From assembly GCF_003261055.1 (NCBI RefSeq), contig NZ_CP030073.1, forward strand, positions 7,998,001-8,062,000: a stretch of 64,000 bases of DNA, given 5' to 3'. The notes below the pieces were generated by a model. It was not told where the DNA came from and did no database searches. It saw only the letters and a list, made by a program, of their open reading frames with translations. Source of the stretch: Streptomyces cadmiisoli. Lineage in GTDB: Bacteria; Actinomycetota; Actinomycetes; Streptomycetales; Streptomycetaceae. This document shows, in pieces, positions 26,055 through 34,957 of the stretch (position 1 is the stretch's first letter; every line of letters starts with the position of its first letter). Position numbers and translations under genes: made by a program.

Positions 26055-26963
26055 TCACCGCCGACGAGCGCGGCGGTGGAGGGGGACCAGTGGTGACGGC
26101 TCCCAGGTCAGGCGCGCGCCGGAGGCCCGGGCGATGGTGCGCAGGTGAGGGCCCGTGTTGCCGATGTACCAGATCGCCCGGTCCGCGTGCGGCCACACAT
26201 AGGCCGGGAGGCCGTCGTCCAGCAGGGCGGTCAGCCGGGGCTCCGCCAGGGACTCGGCGGAGAACTCGTAGAGCGCGGGCAGACGCGGGGCGATCAGGCC
26301 GTAGTCGAGCATCCGGGCCAGGGCGTGTTCGTCGAGGACGGTGTCAGCCATGGGCGTCGTCACCGGGTAGCGAGCCGGGAAGGACCGGCCGAGGTCGAGG
26401 AACATCTGCACGGCCCGGTGACGCGGGTCCGCCATCAGCGGGCCGAAGACCGCCAGTCGGCCGAGCGCGAGCCGGGGCTGTTCGAGCATGGCGTGCGTGA
26501 ACAGTACGCGCAGGAGGGCGACGTTCATCATGAACCGTTCCACTTGCCGCTCGGCGGCGGCCAGTTCCTCGTGCTCCAGATAACCGGCGACGATGCTGGC
26601 GTTGTGCGCGCGGTACCAGCGGACCGGGCTGGGGGAGCGGATGAAGTCCATCCAGTACTCGACGCTGCGGGCCCCCGCCGTGCCGGTGGGCCCCGCCCCG
26701 CACAGCAGCCGGGCTTCGGTCTTGTCCCGCAGCAGCCGTTCGTTGACCGCGCGCCACCAGGGACTGCCGGGAGCCTCGGAGGTCTCCGCAGCCAGCACGC
26801 CGCGGGCGAGCGACCACCGCATGAAACTCAGCTCGGCATGGCCGTACGTGCGGCGCCGGCCCGAGGCGAGCCGGTAGAACTCCTGGGCCAGTGCGTAGCG
26901 TCCGGCCTGGTCGTCCCGCACCCGTGCGACCCGCCGTTCCGCGTCGGAGGCCGCGTCAGCCAT
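26055..26963 (-). CDS. Uncharacterised protein (302 aa)
   Basis: I do not recognise the family. The protein is soluble and mostly helical, with Trp/Tyr-rich stretches (SPWWRAVNERLL, SVEYWMDFIRSPSPVRWYRAHN, RAIWYIGNTGPHLRTIARASG). Codon use is typical of its neighbours and the frame is intact from ATG to stop, so it is a real gene. It converges with the HEAT-repeat gene (95 bp between stops); CACCGCC and GGCGGTG at its 3' end could form a terminator hairpin. About 290 bp of gene-free, very GC-rich sequence lies upstream, with nothing recognisable in it. Confidence 0.65.
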   Translation of the reverse strand: MADAASDAERRVARVRDDQAGRYALAQEFYRLASGRRRTYGHAELSFMRWSLARGVLAAETSEAPGSPWWRAVNERLLRDKTEARLLCGAGPTGTAGARSVEYWMDFIRSPSPVRWYRAHNASIVAGYLEHEELAAAERQVERFMMNVALLRVLFTHAMLEQPRLALGRLAVFGPLMADPRHRAVQMFLDLGRSFPARYPVTTPMADTVLDEHALARMLDYGLIAPRLPALYEFSAESLAEPRLTALLDDGLPAYVWPHADRAIWYIGNTGPHLRTIARASGARLTWEPSPLVPLHRRARRR

Positions 26964-27251
26964 GACCGCCCGATCGGATCGACCTCATCGCCACCTCGCT
27001 GGTCTCGGGACCGGGGTTCGCCGGCCGGCGCGCAACGCCTGATCACCGTACCGCGGCACCGTCCCCCGGACCCGGAGTCCGCCTGCCCCGGTGTCCGGCC
27101 CGCCACCGGTTCGCCCCGGTGTACGGCCGGCCACCGAAGCCCGGCCCGCCGCGGTGCCGGGCGGCCGAACGCCCCGCACCGTTCCTGGTTTCCACCGCCG
27201 ACGCCCGCTGTCGGTCGTACATCTCGCCGCCGCTGCCCACCACCTCCGCGC

Positions 27252-29546
27252 TCATCTCGCCTCCGCCGCCGCCGCGAGGTCGGGCTGGAGGCGGCGGGCG
27301 GCGTTGATGTGGTCGGCGGTCCAGATGATGCGGACGGCGGTGTCGGTGGCCCGGCCGTGCTCGTCCAGCAGATCGCGGCGGACCGAGGCGACCAGCCCTG
27401 CCGCGGCGCCGGGACTGCGCGGCAGCGGAGCCGGAATCGAACGGTGCTGCCCGAGGCCGTTGGCCAGATCCCGGTACCACCCGGCCACCCGGCCCGCCCC
27501 GGCGAGCAGGATCACGCGGGCTTCGCCCCGGTCGCTCCCGTCGGGTTCGTCGGCGGCACGCTGCCACAGTCCGAGGACGGCGTCCGCGGCGAGGCGCAGG
27601 GCCACGATTCCGGTGACGAGTGTCGTCATGTCAGCCAGCGGAACCGGCTTGGAGCCGCGCTCGGCCAGATAGCTGCGGAAGGCGTCGTCGAGCCGGCGGG
27701 CGGCGGCAGCGGCCTGCCGGCTCTGGTCGAGCGGGGCACTCGCGGCCAGGGGACGACTGCCGCACTTGCCGATCGCGTACTCGACCGCGTCGGCCAGATA
27801 GCGGGCGCTCTCCGTGTAGGCGGTGGCCAGCGCGCGGTCGACGGCGGCCGCTGCCCCGCGCGGCCAGAAGAAGAGGCCCACCAGGATGCTCACCGCGCAG
27901 CCCAGACCGATGTCCTGGATCCTCAGCAGCGCGATCTGCCAGTCGGGGTTCTGACCGATGTTGAACAGGATCACCAGAGTCACGGTGAAGGCGGCCTGGC
28001 CCGCCGCGAAGGAGATGGCCGCGGGGGCGATCCCGGCGAGGAGAACGGCCACCGGCAGCAGGAACCAGAGCACCGTGCCGTGCTGCCCGATGAGCTGCAG
28101 CAGTCCCGCCCCGACGAGGGAGCCCACCAGCGTGCCGCCGAGAGCGCGTACCGCGTTCTGCCCCGTGCTCAGCGCGTTCGAACGCAGCACGGCGAGGGTG
28201 CCGAGCAGCACCCAGAACGAGTTCTGGACGGCCGTCAGCTGGGCCAGCGTGACGGCGATTCCGAGGCCCAGAGCGCCCCTGAGACTGTTGTGCAGCCAGA
28301 CCGAGTGCGGCTGGAGGTGCGCGGCGGCGCGCTCCCAGGCGGAGGCGAGCGGCTCGGTCAGGGCGGCGGGCTCCCGGCCGAGCAGCTGCGCCGGCCAGCT
28401 GCGCCGCTCTGCGGCCGCGGCACGCAGCACGTTCCGCGCGATCTGAAGGGTGGCGAAGCCGAGTTCCTGCGCGCGGAACGACATGTCCAGGGTCTGGAGG
28501 AAGGCATGGACCTCCGATTCGGTGCCGGGGCGCCGGTCCAGCGGAAGCCGGGTGGTGGCGCTGCGCTCCATGCGCCCCACGGCCCCGCGCAGCTCGGTCG
28601 ACGCCGCCCGGAGACCGGTGAGCGGGGTGGAGGGTGTGTCCAGGACGTCGGCGGCTTCGTCGAGCACCGCCGCGGCGGAGCGGCGCACCGTATGCGCCTC
28701 GGGGTCGCAGGGCACGCCGCGGGCGGACGGCTGCTCACTTGCCAGCACGATGGTGTACAGCCAGGTGAGTTCGTCGACCAGGCGGACGATGGCGCGGGAA
28801 CTGGTCGACAGCCCCGTGGGCCGGTAGGGAGTGGCGTTGAAGGCGGTCCGCAGGTCGGCCGCGGCGTCGGCGGCCTCGGCGGTGACGGGGTCGGCGGTGA
28901 CGGGGCCGCGTTCCTCGCCGGTCGGCGTCCCGGGAGCGTTGGGCGCCCGGGACGGGTCGGCGCGCAGTTGTGCCGCGGCGGCCCGGCAGGCCCGCGCGGC
29001 GGGCGCGGACAGCGGATCCGCGCCGGGGCGCGGCCACAGCAGGGCGACGGCGAGCATCGCGGACAGCGCCGCCAGACCGGCCCCCGCGAGCCTGGCGGGC
29101 AGCTCGGACACCGGTGCCGGCGCGGCCACCGGAAGCAGGAACGCCAGCAGCAGCGCGGTCGTCGCGCCCGCCAGGACGGAGCTCACCACGCCGGAGAAGA
29201 GGATCAGGAAGCCGACCACCACCGTCGTCGTGACCGCCGCCCACATCATCGGGGACGTCACGGTGCCGAGGCTGATGAGCACCGCCCAGGCCAGCGCGAG
29301 GCCCAGATGCGCCCGCAGCCGCTGCACCATGGGACCGGTGAAATCGACCAGGAGGAGCATCGAGAACGAGCCGAAGGCGGCGTACGTCGCCATGGCCGAG
29401 GACTGGATGACCTCGCTGCACAACGCGAAGAGCGAGGGGATCACGAGGGCGGCGCGCCCCGCCCGGCGGGTCGCCGCCAGCTCCGGGTCGTGCGCGCGGA
29501 GCCACGCCAAGAGCCTCGTGGGCCGGGCCGCGCCGGGAACACGCAT
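27252..29546 (-). CDS. FUSC-family (aromatic acid exporter-like) membrane protein
   Basis: 764 residues from the ATG at 29546, with GGAGG 11 nt upstream. Two membrane blocks: about 30-180 (LVIPSLFALC, AMATYAAFGSFSMLLLVDF, MMWAAVTTTVVVGFLILFSG, ATTALLLAFLLPVAA) and about 440-590 (LGLGIAVTLAQLTAVQNSFWVLLGTLAVLRSNA, LWFLLPVAVLLAGIAPAAISF, LLRIQDIGLGCAVSILVGLFFWP), each followed by a large cytoplasmic helical region. The NSFWVLLGTLAVLRSNALSTG signature is typical of FUSC/YccS/AaeB proteins that export aromatic or other organic acids. It is divergent from the NAD kinase gene. A second FUSC paralogue lies at 34954. Confidence 0.85.
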   Translation of the reverse strand: MRVPGAARPTRLLAWLRAHDPELAATRRAGRAALVIPSLFALCSEVIQSSAMATYAAFGSFSMLLLVDFTGPMVQRLRAHLGLALAWAVLISLGTVTSPMMWAAVTTTVVVGFLILFSGVVSSVLAGATTALLLAFLLPVAAPAPVSELPARLAGAGLAALSAMLAVALLWPRPGADPLSAPAARACRAAAAQLRADPSRAPNAPGTPTGEERGPVTADPVTAEAADAAADLRTAFNATPYRPTGLSTSSRAIVRLVDELTWLYTIVLASEQPSARGVPCDPEAHTVRRSAAAVLDEAADVLDTPSTPLTGLRAASTELRGAVGRMERSATTRLPLDRRPGTESEVHAFLQTLDMSFRAQELGFATLQIARNVLRAAAAERRSWPAQLLGREPAALTEPLASAWERAAAHLQPHSVWLHNSLRGALGLGIAVTLAQLTAVQNSFWVLLGTLAVLRSNALSTGQNAVRALGGTLVGSLVGAGLLQLIGQHGTVLWFLLPVAVLLAGIAPAAISFAAGQAAFTVTLVILFNIGQNPDWQIALLRIQDIGLGCAVSILVGLFFWPRGAAAAVDRALATAYTESARYLADAVEYAIGKCGSRPLAASAPLDQSRQAAAAARRLDDAFRSYLAERGSKPVPLADMTTLVTGIVALRLAADAVLGLWQRAADEPDGSDRGEARVILLAGAGRVAGWYRDLANGLGQHRSIPAPLPRSPGAAAGLVASVRRDLLDEHGRATDTAVRIIWTADHINAARRLQPDLAAAAEAR

Positions 29547-29880
29547 CCCTCCGCACACCTCCCGCCGGTGATCACCGACTGCTCCCCCGACGTCAGTATC
29601 TGCCCGGAAAGCGGTTCGCACGCGGTCAGCCGACTGTGCCGGGCCACGGGAGGGACAGGGCTGCGTCACATGCCCCGAGGGTCGAGGGCCGGTGCGCGGC
29701 CCCGGCCGGCCACGGCGCCCGCGAGTGGATTCTCGGGGCCGGCCTTGCTTACCTGGAGACAGCGGTCGAGGAGGTGACAAGCGCGGGACGCGGACGCCGG
29801 ACGACCTGTTCGCCGGCGGTGTCGCCCCGTCTCGACCCACATCACGGCTACGTGCGGCGCGAGCCGCCCGGGAGGCGAAC
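29547..29880. other. Gene-free divergent region between FUSC and NAD kinase genes
   Basis: 334 bp that should hold two back-to-back promoters. I see no convincing -35/-10 pair, repeat or small gene; the only clear signal is the GGGAGG ribosome site before 29881. Confidence 0.5.
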
Positions 29881-30954
29881 ATGGCGGTGAACCGGATCGG
29901 CCTGGTCGTGCACGGCGGACGCACCGAGGCCGTGGACGCGGCGCAGACCGTCCGGGCCTGGGGGCAGGATCACGGCATACGGTGCACGGAGATCGACGTG
30001 TGGCAGGACGGCGGGCGGCGCAGCGCCCGTGACGAGGTCGAGGCCGCGGGCGACCCCGACCTCATCGTCACCCTGGGCGGCGACGGCACCTTCCTGCGCG
30101 GTGCGCGGCTGGCCGCCGAGCACGACGCCCTGGTGCTGGGAATCGATCTGGGCAGGGTGGGCTTCCTGACGGAGGTGCCCGCGGCAGCCGTGTGCCAGGC
30201 GCTGGACGCTGTGCGGGAGGGCCGGCTGCACATCGACAGCCGCATGCTGCTCACCCTGCGGGCCTCCTGCCGGCTGAGGATGCCGTCCGACGTGGAGGAC
30301 TGGATGCAGTACGGCCGCGGCGGGCTGCTGCCGCCGCCGCAGGTGCGCCCCGAGTGCGAGGTCGACGACGAGTGGGGCGTCGCCCTGAACGTGACGGCCC
30401 TGAACGACGTCGTGCTGGAGAAGCTCTCACGGGACCGCCAGGTGTCGGTCGGCGTGTACATCTCCGGCCGGCTCCTGGCGTCCTACTCCGCCGACGCGCT
30501 GCTGGTCGCCACACCGACCGGCTCGACGGCGTACAGCTTCGCCGCGGGCGGCCCCGTGGTGTCCCCCCGCGCCGATGCCCTGGTGTTCACGCCGGTCGCG
30601 CCGCACATGACGTTCAACCGGTCGATCGTCACGGCCCCGGACGAGCCCATCGGACTGCGGGTCCTCGAACGGTCCGGGCGGGCCGTGGTCAGCATCGACG
30701 GCCAGCTGCGCGGGGTGCTCGACCCCGGCGACTGGATCGGTGTGTACGCCGCGCCGCAGCGCCTGCGAGCCGTACGGCTGGGGCCGATGGACTTCTACGG
30801 CCGGCTGCGCGAGCGGATGAACCTGACCGACGCCCCGGCGGCGGTGGCCGACGGTTCGCCGGCACCGCTGTGGTCGATCACGACACCGCCCCCGGGAGAC
30901 CTGGCCCATCTGTCCCTGCCGGACGCCTCGCACGGGCCGGCGGCGCTTCCGTAG
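29881..30954 (+). CDS. NAD kinase (ATP-NAD kinase family)
   Basis: 357 residues; ATG at 29881 behind GGGAGG. It phosphorylates NAD to NADP. Seen: GGDGTF with catalytic Asp68, GIDLGRVGFLTE, the N-D pair at 175-176 (LNDVVLEK), TPTGSTAYSFAAGGPVVSP and SIDGQ. A Trp- and Pro-containing insertion of about 35 residues (130-165) between the GFLTE region and the ND motif is unusual, and the protein is about 50 residues longer than common NAD kinases. Streptomycetes usually carry a housekeeping copy elsewhere, so this is probably an accessory enzyme. Its 3' end overlaps the convergent LysR gene by 77 bp. Confidence 0.88.
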   Translation: MAVNRIGLVVHGGRTEAVDAAQTVRAWGQDHGIRCTEIDVWQDGGRRSARDEVEAAGDPDLIVTLGGDGTFLRGARLAAEHDALVLGIDLGRVGFLTEVPAAAVCQALDAVREGRLHIDSRMLLTLRASCRLRMPSDVEDWMQYGRGGLLPPPQVRPECEVDDEWGVALNVTALNDVVLEKLSRDRQVSVGVYISGRLLASYSADALLVATPTGSTAYSFAAGGPVVSPRADALVFTPVAPHMTFNRSIVTAPDEPIGLRVLERSGRAVVSIDGQLRGVLDPGDWIGVYAAPQRLRAVRLGPMDFYGRLRERMNLTDAPAAVADGSPAPLWSITTPPPGDLAHLSLPDASHGPAALP

Positions 30955-31963
30955 CCGCGGCGGCGCCTCGGTCCGGCAGGAGTTCGGCGCGGCGGTCGGC
31001 GACCTCCTGCCGCAGGGCGTCGCGCACCACGCGCACGGCGGGGTGGGTGACGGCCTCCCGCCGCACGGCGAGCGTGATCGGCAGCCGGATGGTGACCTGG
31101 TCGGCCAGCAGCCGTCGCAGCTGGGCCCGGTGGGCGAGGAAGGCCGGCAGCACACCGATGCCGGCCCCCAACCGGGTCGCCTCGAGCTGGGCGAAGACGT
31201 TGGTGGAGGAGAACGCGGGTGTGCTGCCCGGCAGATGGCGCTCGATCTCGAGGTCGCCGACCTGGAGCATCGACTCGATGTAGAAGATCAGCGGGTGGTC
31301 CCGCAGATCGTCCGGGGTGCGGGGGGCGCCGTACCGCGCGAGGTAGTCGTCGGCGGCGTACAGCCCCAGGACGTAGTCGGTGAGGTGTTCGGTCACCAGG
31401 CGTTTGCCCGTCGGTCTGCCGATGGCCAGCGCGAGATCGAATCCGGAGGGGTGCAGGGTCAACTGGCGGGTGGCCGTGATGAGTTCGGCCTGGAGGCCGG
31501 GGTGGTGCCGGCGCACCCGGGCGAGGGCCGGCGTGGCGAAGACGGTGCCGAACCCGTCGGGCGCGCTGACCCGGACGGTGCCGTGGAGGGACGGCTCGTC
31601 CCGGCCGGACACCGCGTCGACGACCCGTGCGAGGGCGTCTTCGACCGCGCGCGCGTTCTCCGAGACGGCCTTGCCGGCGTCCGTCAGGGCCCACCCGTCC
31701 GTGCCCCGCTCGATCAGCCGCAGTCCGAGTGCCTTCTCCAGCGCCGCGATCCGCCGTGACACGGTGGTGTGATCGACCCCGAGCGCGTCGGCCGCGGCGA
31801 CCAGACGTCCCGTACGCGCCACCGCGAGCAGATGGCGAAGGTCGTCGGCGCGGAGCTTGCGCGGGTCGACGGTCCTGCGGTCGACCTGGGGGCGCGGGGC
31901 CGGACCCTCGTCGGGGTGGTGGGCGGGCGGCTGCACTCCGCCAACGTATCTGCATCCGTGCAC
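30878..31963 (-). CDS. LysR-family transcriptional regulator
   Basis: 361 residues if the GTG at 31963 is used; a GTG at 31939 is also possible, since no ribosome site decides. The winged HTH lies at about 37-95 (RHLLAVARTGRLVAAADALGVDHTTVSRRIAALEKALG) and a LysR substrate-binding domain follows (VRVSAPDGFGTVFATPALARVRRHHPG, LEATRLGAGIGVLPAFLA). It is divergent from the iron alcohol dehydrogenase with 99 bp between, the classic LysR arrangement, and probably controls that gene. The last 25 codons overlap the 3' end of the NAD kinase gene. Confidence 0.88.
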   Translation of the reverse strand: MHGCRYVGGVQPPAHHPDEGPAPRPQVDRRTVDPRKLRADDLRHLLAVARTGRLVAAADALGVDHTTVSRRIAALEKALGLRLIERGTDGWALTDAGKAVSENARAVEDALARVVDAVSGRDEPSLHGTVRVSAPDGFGTVFATPALARVRRHHPGLQAELITATRQLTLHPSGFDLALAIGRPTGKRLVTEHLTDYVLGLYAADDYLARYGAPRTPDDLRDHPLIFYIESMLQVGDLEIERHLPGSTPAFSSTNVFAQLEATRLGAGIGVLPAFLAHRAQLRRLLADQVTIRLPITLAVRREAVTHPAVRVVRDALRQEVADRRAELLPDRGAAAATEAPPARARRPAGTDGPGLPGAVS

Positions 31964-31971
31964 ATCGGGTC

Positions 31972-31994
31972 TGCGTCATTGGCGATTGAACGCA
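31972..31994. promoter_or_regulatory. Candidate LysR binding site
   Basis: TGCGT and ACGCA in inverted orientation, 13 nt apart, in the LysR/dehydrogenase divergent region. Fits the T-N11-A pattern of LysR sites loosely. Confidence 0.35.
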
Positions 31995-32062
31995 CACCGC
32001 GGGGGCGCCAGAGTCGAACGGTCCGGGGCACCGCCCTTCCTCCCAGCGTCGCGAGGTACTCC

Positions 32063-33223
32063 ATGGTCGCCGGCCTCTCCCTGCCACGGATCATGCGGGT
32101 CGGCCGGGGCGCCGCCGGTGAACTGGGCGATGTCGTCGCGGGTCTGGGGCTGAGCCGGCCCCTCCTCGTGACCGACGCGTTCCTGGTGGGGACCGGCGCG
32201 GCGGATCGCCTGACGGCGGCGCTCGAAGGCGCCGGGCTCCACCCGCGGCTGTTCTCCGACACGGTGCCCGACCCGACGACCGACTCCCTGGCCTCGGGCC
32301 TGAAGGTGCTGCGCGAGCACGAGGCGGACTCGGTGATCGGCTTGGGCGGCGGAAGCCCCATGGACACCGCCAAGGCTCTCGCGCTGCTCGGCGTCCAGGG
32401 CGGCCGGATGCGCGACTACAAGGCCCCGCGCGTCAACGTCGGACCCGCGCTGCCGGTCGTCGCGGTGCCCACCACCGCGGGCAGCGGGTCGGAGGCGACC
32501 CAGTTCACGGTCATCACCGACAGCGCGACGGACGAGAAGATGCTGTGCGCGGGCCCGGCGTTCCTGCCGCTCGCCGCCGTCGTCGATGTCGAACTGACCC
32601 TGTCGATGCCGTACCGGCTGACCGCCGACACGGGCATCGACGCCCTGACCCACGCCGTCGAGGCATACGTCAGCCGTAAGGCCAATCCGTTCTCCGACGG
32701 CCTCGCCCTGACCGCGATCGCGACCGTCGGACGCCATCTGCGGCGGGCCTGCGCGGACGGTGCGGACACCGAGGCCCGCGCCGCCATGATGCTCGCGGCG
32801 ACCCAGGCGGGCATCGCGTTCTCCAACTCCAGCGTCGCCCTGGTGCACGGCATGAGCCGTCCGATCGGCGCCCACTTCCATGTCGCCCACGGTCTGTCGA
32901 ACGCCATGCTCTTCCCCGCGGTGACCGACTTCTCCGTACCCGCCGCGCCGAGCCGGTACGCGGACTGCGCACGCGCCCTGGGCGCCGCGAGCGCCGCGGA
33001 CGGGGACGCGACCGCCGCCGCCAAGTTCGTCGACGCGCTCACCGTCCTCTGCCACGACCTGGCGGTCCCCACCCCGCGCGCCCACGGCATCGACCGGGAC
33101 GCGTGGGCCCGTCTGACGCCCCTCATGGCCGAACAGGCGCTCGCCTCCGGTTCCCCGGCCAACAACCCGGTCGTGCCCACCGCCGACCGGATCCAGGAGC
33201 TCTACGCCCGGATCTACGACTGA
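32063..33223 (+). CDS. Iron-containing (type III) alcohol dehydrogenase
   Basis: 386 residues; ATG at 32063 with GCGAGG 7 nt upstream. NAD-binding GGGSPMDTAKALA, PTTAGSGSEATQF, metal ligands in DTGIDALTHAVEAYVS (Asp, His) and VHGMSRPIGAHFHVAHGLSNAMLFP (two His). Oxidises or reduces an alcohol/aldehyde pair; the substrate is not readable. It is distinct from the maleylacetate reductase at 5188, being closer to the general ADH branch. Probably regulated by the divergent LysR protein. Confidence 0.88.
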   Translation: MVAGLSLPRIMRVGRGAAGELGDVVAGLGLSRPLLVTDAFLVGTGAADRLTAALEGAGLHPRLFSDTVPDPTTDSLASGLKVLREHEADSVIGLGGGSPMDTAKALALLGVQGGRMRDYKAPRVNVGPALPVVAVPTTAGSGSEATQFTVITDSATDEKMLCAGPAFLPLAAVVDVELTLSMPYRLTADTGIDALTHAVEAYVSRKANPFSDGLALTAIATVGRHLRRACADGADTEARAAMMLAATQAGIAFSNSSVALVHGMSRPIGAHFHVAHGLSNAMLFPAVTDFSVPAAPSRYADCARALGAASAADGDATAAAKFVDALTVLCHDLAVPTPRAHGIDRDAWARLTPLMAEQALASGSPANNPVVPTADRIQELYARIYD

Positions 33224-33234
33224 TCCCGGTCCGG

Positions 33235-33270
33235 ACACGGCCGGTCGCGCGGCGCACACGGCCGGTCGCG
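33235..33270. repeat. Direct repeat, 15 bp with 21-bp period
   Basis: ACACGGCCGGTCGCG occurs at 33235-33249 and 33256-33270 in the gap between the dehydrogenase and the DMT transporter. Confidence 0.7.
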
Positions 33271-33370
33271 GGCCGGGTGGCCCGTCGCGTGCGGGCTCGC
33301 GGGGAGCGGGGGCACCGCGTCACCATGGCAGGACCGGGGGTGGGCCGTCTCGTCGTCCCGGAGAAGCACG

Positions 33371-34270
33371 GTGGAGATTCTGTTGCCGGTCATGTTCGCG
33401 CTGGGTGCCGCGTTCAGCAACGCCCTCGCGACCGTCCTCCAGCGCAAGGCGGCGCTGAGCGTGCCGCGCTCCGACAAGCTGCGGGCCGGGCTCCTGTTCG
33501 ATCTCCTGCGGCGGCCCGTGTGGATCGCCGGCATCGGTGCCGTCGTCGCCGCGGCGGGCTGCCAGGCCGTGGCGCTGGCGACCGGGCCGCTGACCGTCGT
33601 GCAGCCCCTGTTCGTACTGGAACTGCCGCTCGCGCTGGTCATCGCCACCGTGCTGCTGCAAGGACAGATGTCCCGGCTCGGATGGGTGGCCGTGACGGCC
33701 GTGGTGGCGGGGCTGGCCGTCGCCCTCTTCGCCGCGTCGCCGGCGGGGAACCGCACCCAGGTGCCGATGGACCGGTGGATCCCGTCGGTCGCGGTCTGCG
33801 CCGCGGCGATCGTCGTGCTCCTCGTCGCAGCGCTCCGGCGGCCCGAGGGCCGGGCCCGCGCCGCCTGCTTCGGACTGGCCACCGCCGTCTCGTACGCCCT
33901 GACGGCCGCGCTGATGAAAACGTCGATGCACACCCTCGACGACGGCGGTCTCACGGCGTTCCTCACCGCCTGGCAGACGTACGGCTTCGCCCTCTTCGGA
34001 GCGGCCGCGCTGTTCCTCCTGGAGAACGCGATGCAGGCCGGGCCCCTGGTCGCCTCACAGCCCGCGATCACGCTCGGCGACGCCGGGGTGAGCCTGGCGC
34101 TCGGCGTGACGCTCTACGCCGAGTACGTCCGGTCGGGCTGGTGGCTCCTGCCGCAGATGCTCGGTGTCGCGCTGATCGTCGCGGGAGTGTTCGCGCTCTC
34201 GCGGATGCCGCTCGCCCGAGCCGTCACCAGCGACGAACGACCCGCAGCCATCGGCGCCGAGGCGCCGTGA
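33371..34270 (+). CDS. EamA/DMT-superfamily membrane transporter
   Basis: 299 residues from the GTG at 33371 (GGAGAAG upstream). Nine or ten hydrophobic helices in two related halves (LPVMFALGAAFSNALATVLQRKAA, IGAVVAAAGCQAVALATGPLTVVQPLFVLELPLALVIATVLLQ; second half from about 130, ending SGWWLLPQMLGVALIVAGVFALS). The LxLGPLxxVQPLFVLELP-type segment is common in actinobacterial DMT proteins of unknown substrate. It is on the same strand as its downstream neighbours but has a 204-bp gap before them. Confidence 0.8.
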   Translation: MEILLPVMFALGAAFSNALATVLQRKAALSVPRSDKLRAGLLFDLLRRPVWIAGIGAVVAAAGCQAVALATGPLTVVQPLFVLELPLALVIATVLLQGQMSRLGWVAVTAVVAGLAVALFAASPAGNRTQVPMDRWIPSVAVCAAAIVVLLVAALRRPEGRARAACFGLATAVSYALTAALMKTSMHTLDDGGLTAFLTAWQTYGFALFGAAALFLLENAMQAGPLVASQPAITLGDAGVSLALGVTLYAEYVRSGWWLLPQMLGVALIVAGVFALSRMPLARAVTSDERPAAIGAEAP

Positions 34271-34474
34271 CGGCATCCGCCCGCCGGAGTCCGGGCCGGG
34301 CCCCGGCACCGTCCGGCGTGCCGTCGGCGACCACCGGGCGCGGGGCGCGCCACGGTGCGGGACGGCCGGGCTGCGGACCGTTCGGGGTCGGCCGACAATG
34401 AGCTGTGGGCAGCGGACCGCGTGTCCGGCCCGCCCACGACGCCGCGGCGGCATCGGCCCGAGAGGAACGTGCTC

Positions 34475-34957
34475 ATGCGCGCTGAGTCTTCGCCGGCCGC
34501 GCGGAGGGGGGCCTTCATCGCGGTGGCCGTCGTCCTGTTCTGCGTCCAGCTCGACTTCTTCGCGCTGACGGGCATGATCACGCTCAGCCACGTCACCGCC
34601 TGGTGGCTGTACGTTCCGGTGTTCGCCTGGTGCGGACTGGGCCTCGGCCTCGGCTGGACCGCCGGCGTCGCCACCCAGCAGGTGGTGGCGCCCGAACGGG
34701 CCGGCGAGGCGTCGGGCGTCCTGCTGACGTTCCTGGTCACGCTGGGCGGGGTCGCCCTGGCGGGCGCCGCGGCCGCGATCACGGCGATGGTGCCGGAGCG
34801 TTCCCCGGACGCCGCCTACGACGCCGTTCTGCGCTTCGGCGGGGCGGTGATCCTGGCCGCCTCCGTCGTCGTCATGGCCGTACGGCACCGGCTCGTGGTC
34901 CGGGGCAGCGTCCCGCCGCTCGGCCCGCGGGCGTCACGCGGCGGGCGCCTGCCGTGA
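34475..34957 (+). pseudogene. MFS transporter with internal deletion (TM1 fused to the last helices)
   Basis: 160 residues with a proper start (GAGGAA, 7 nt, ATG at 34475). The N-terminus, RGAFIAVAVVLFCVQLDFFAL, is the first helix of a drug-efflux MFS protein, yet it runs straight into WWLYVPVFAWCGLGLGLGWT and ERAGEASGVLLTFLVTLGGVALAGAA, which belong to the last third of such proteins. Roughly 250-300 residues appear to be missing without a frameshift. About four helices remain, so transport is unlikely. Its stop overlaps the start of the FUSC gene (GTGA), so the remnant still drives coupled translation of its neighbour. A genuine small membrane protein is the alternative. Confidence 0.65.

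Noticed and set aside
31769..32062. Longer N-terminus for the iron alcohol dehydrogenase
   Set aside because: It would run across the divergent LysR promoter; the ATG at 32063 has a ribosome site and matches family length.
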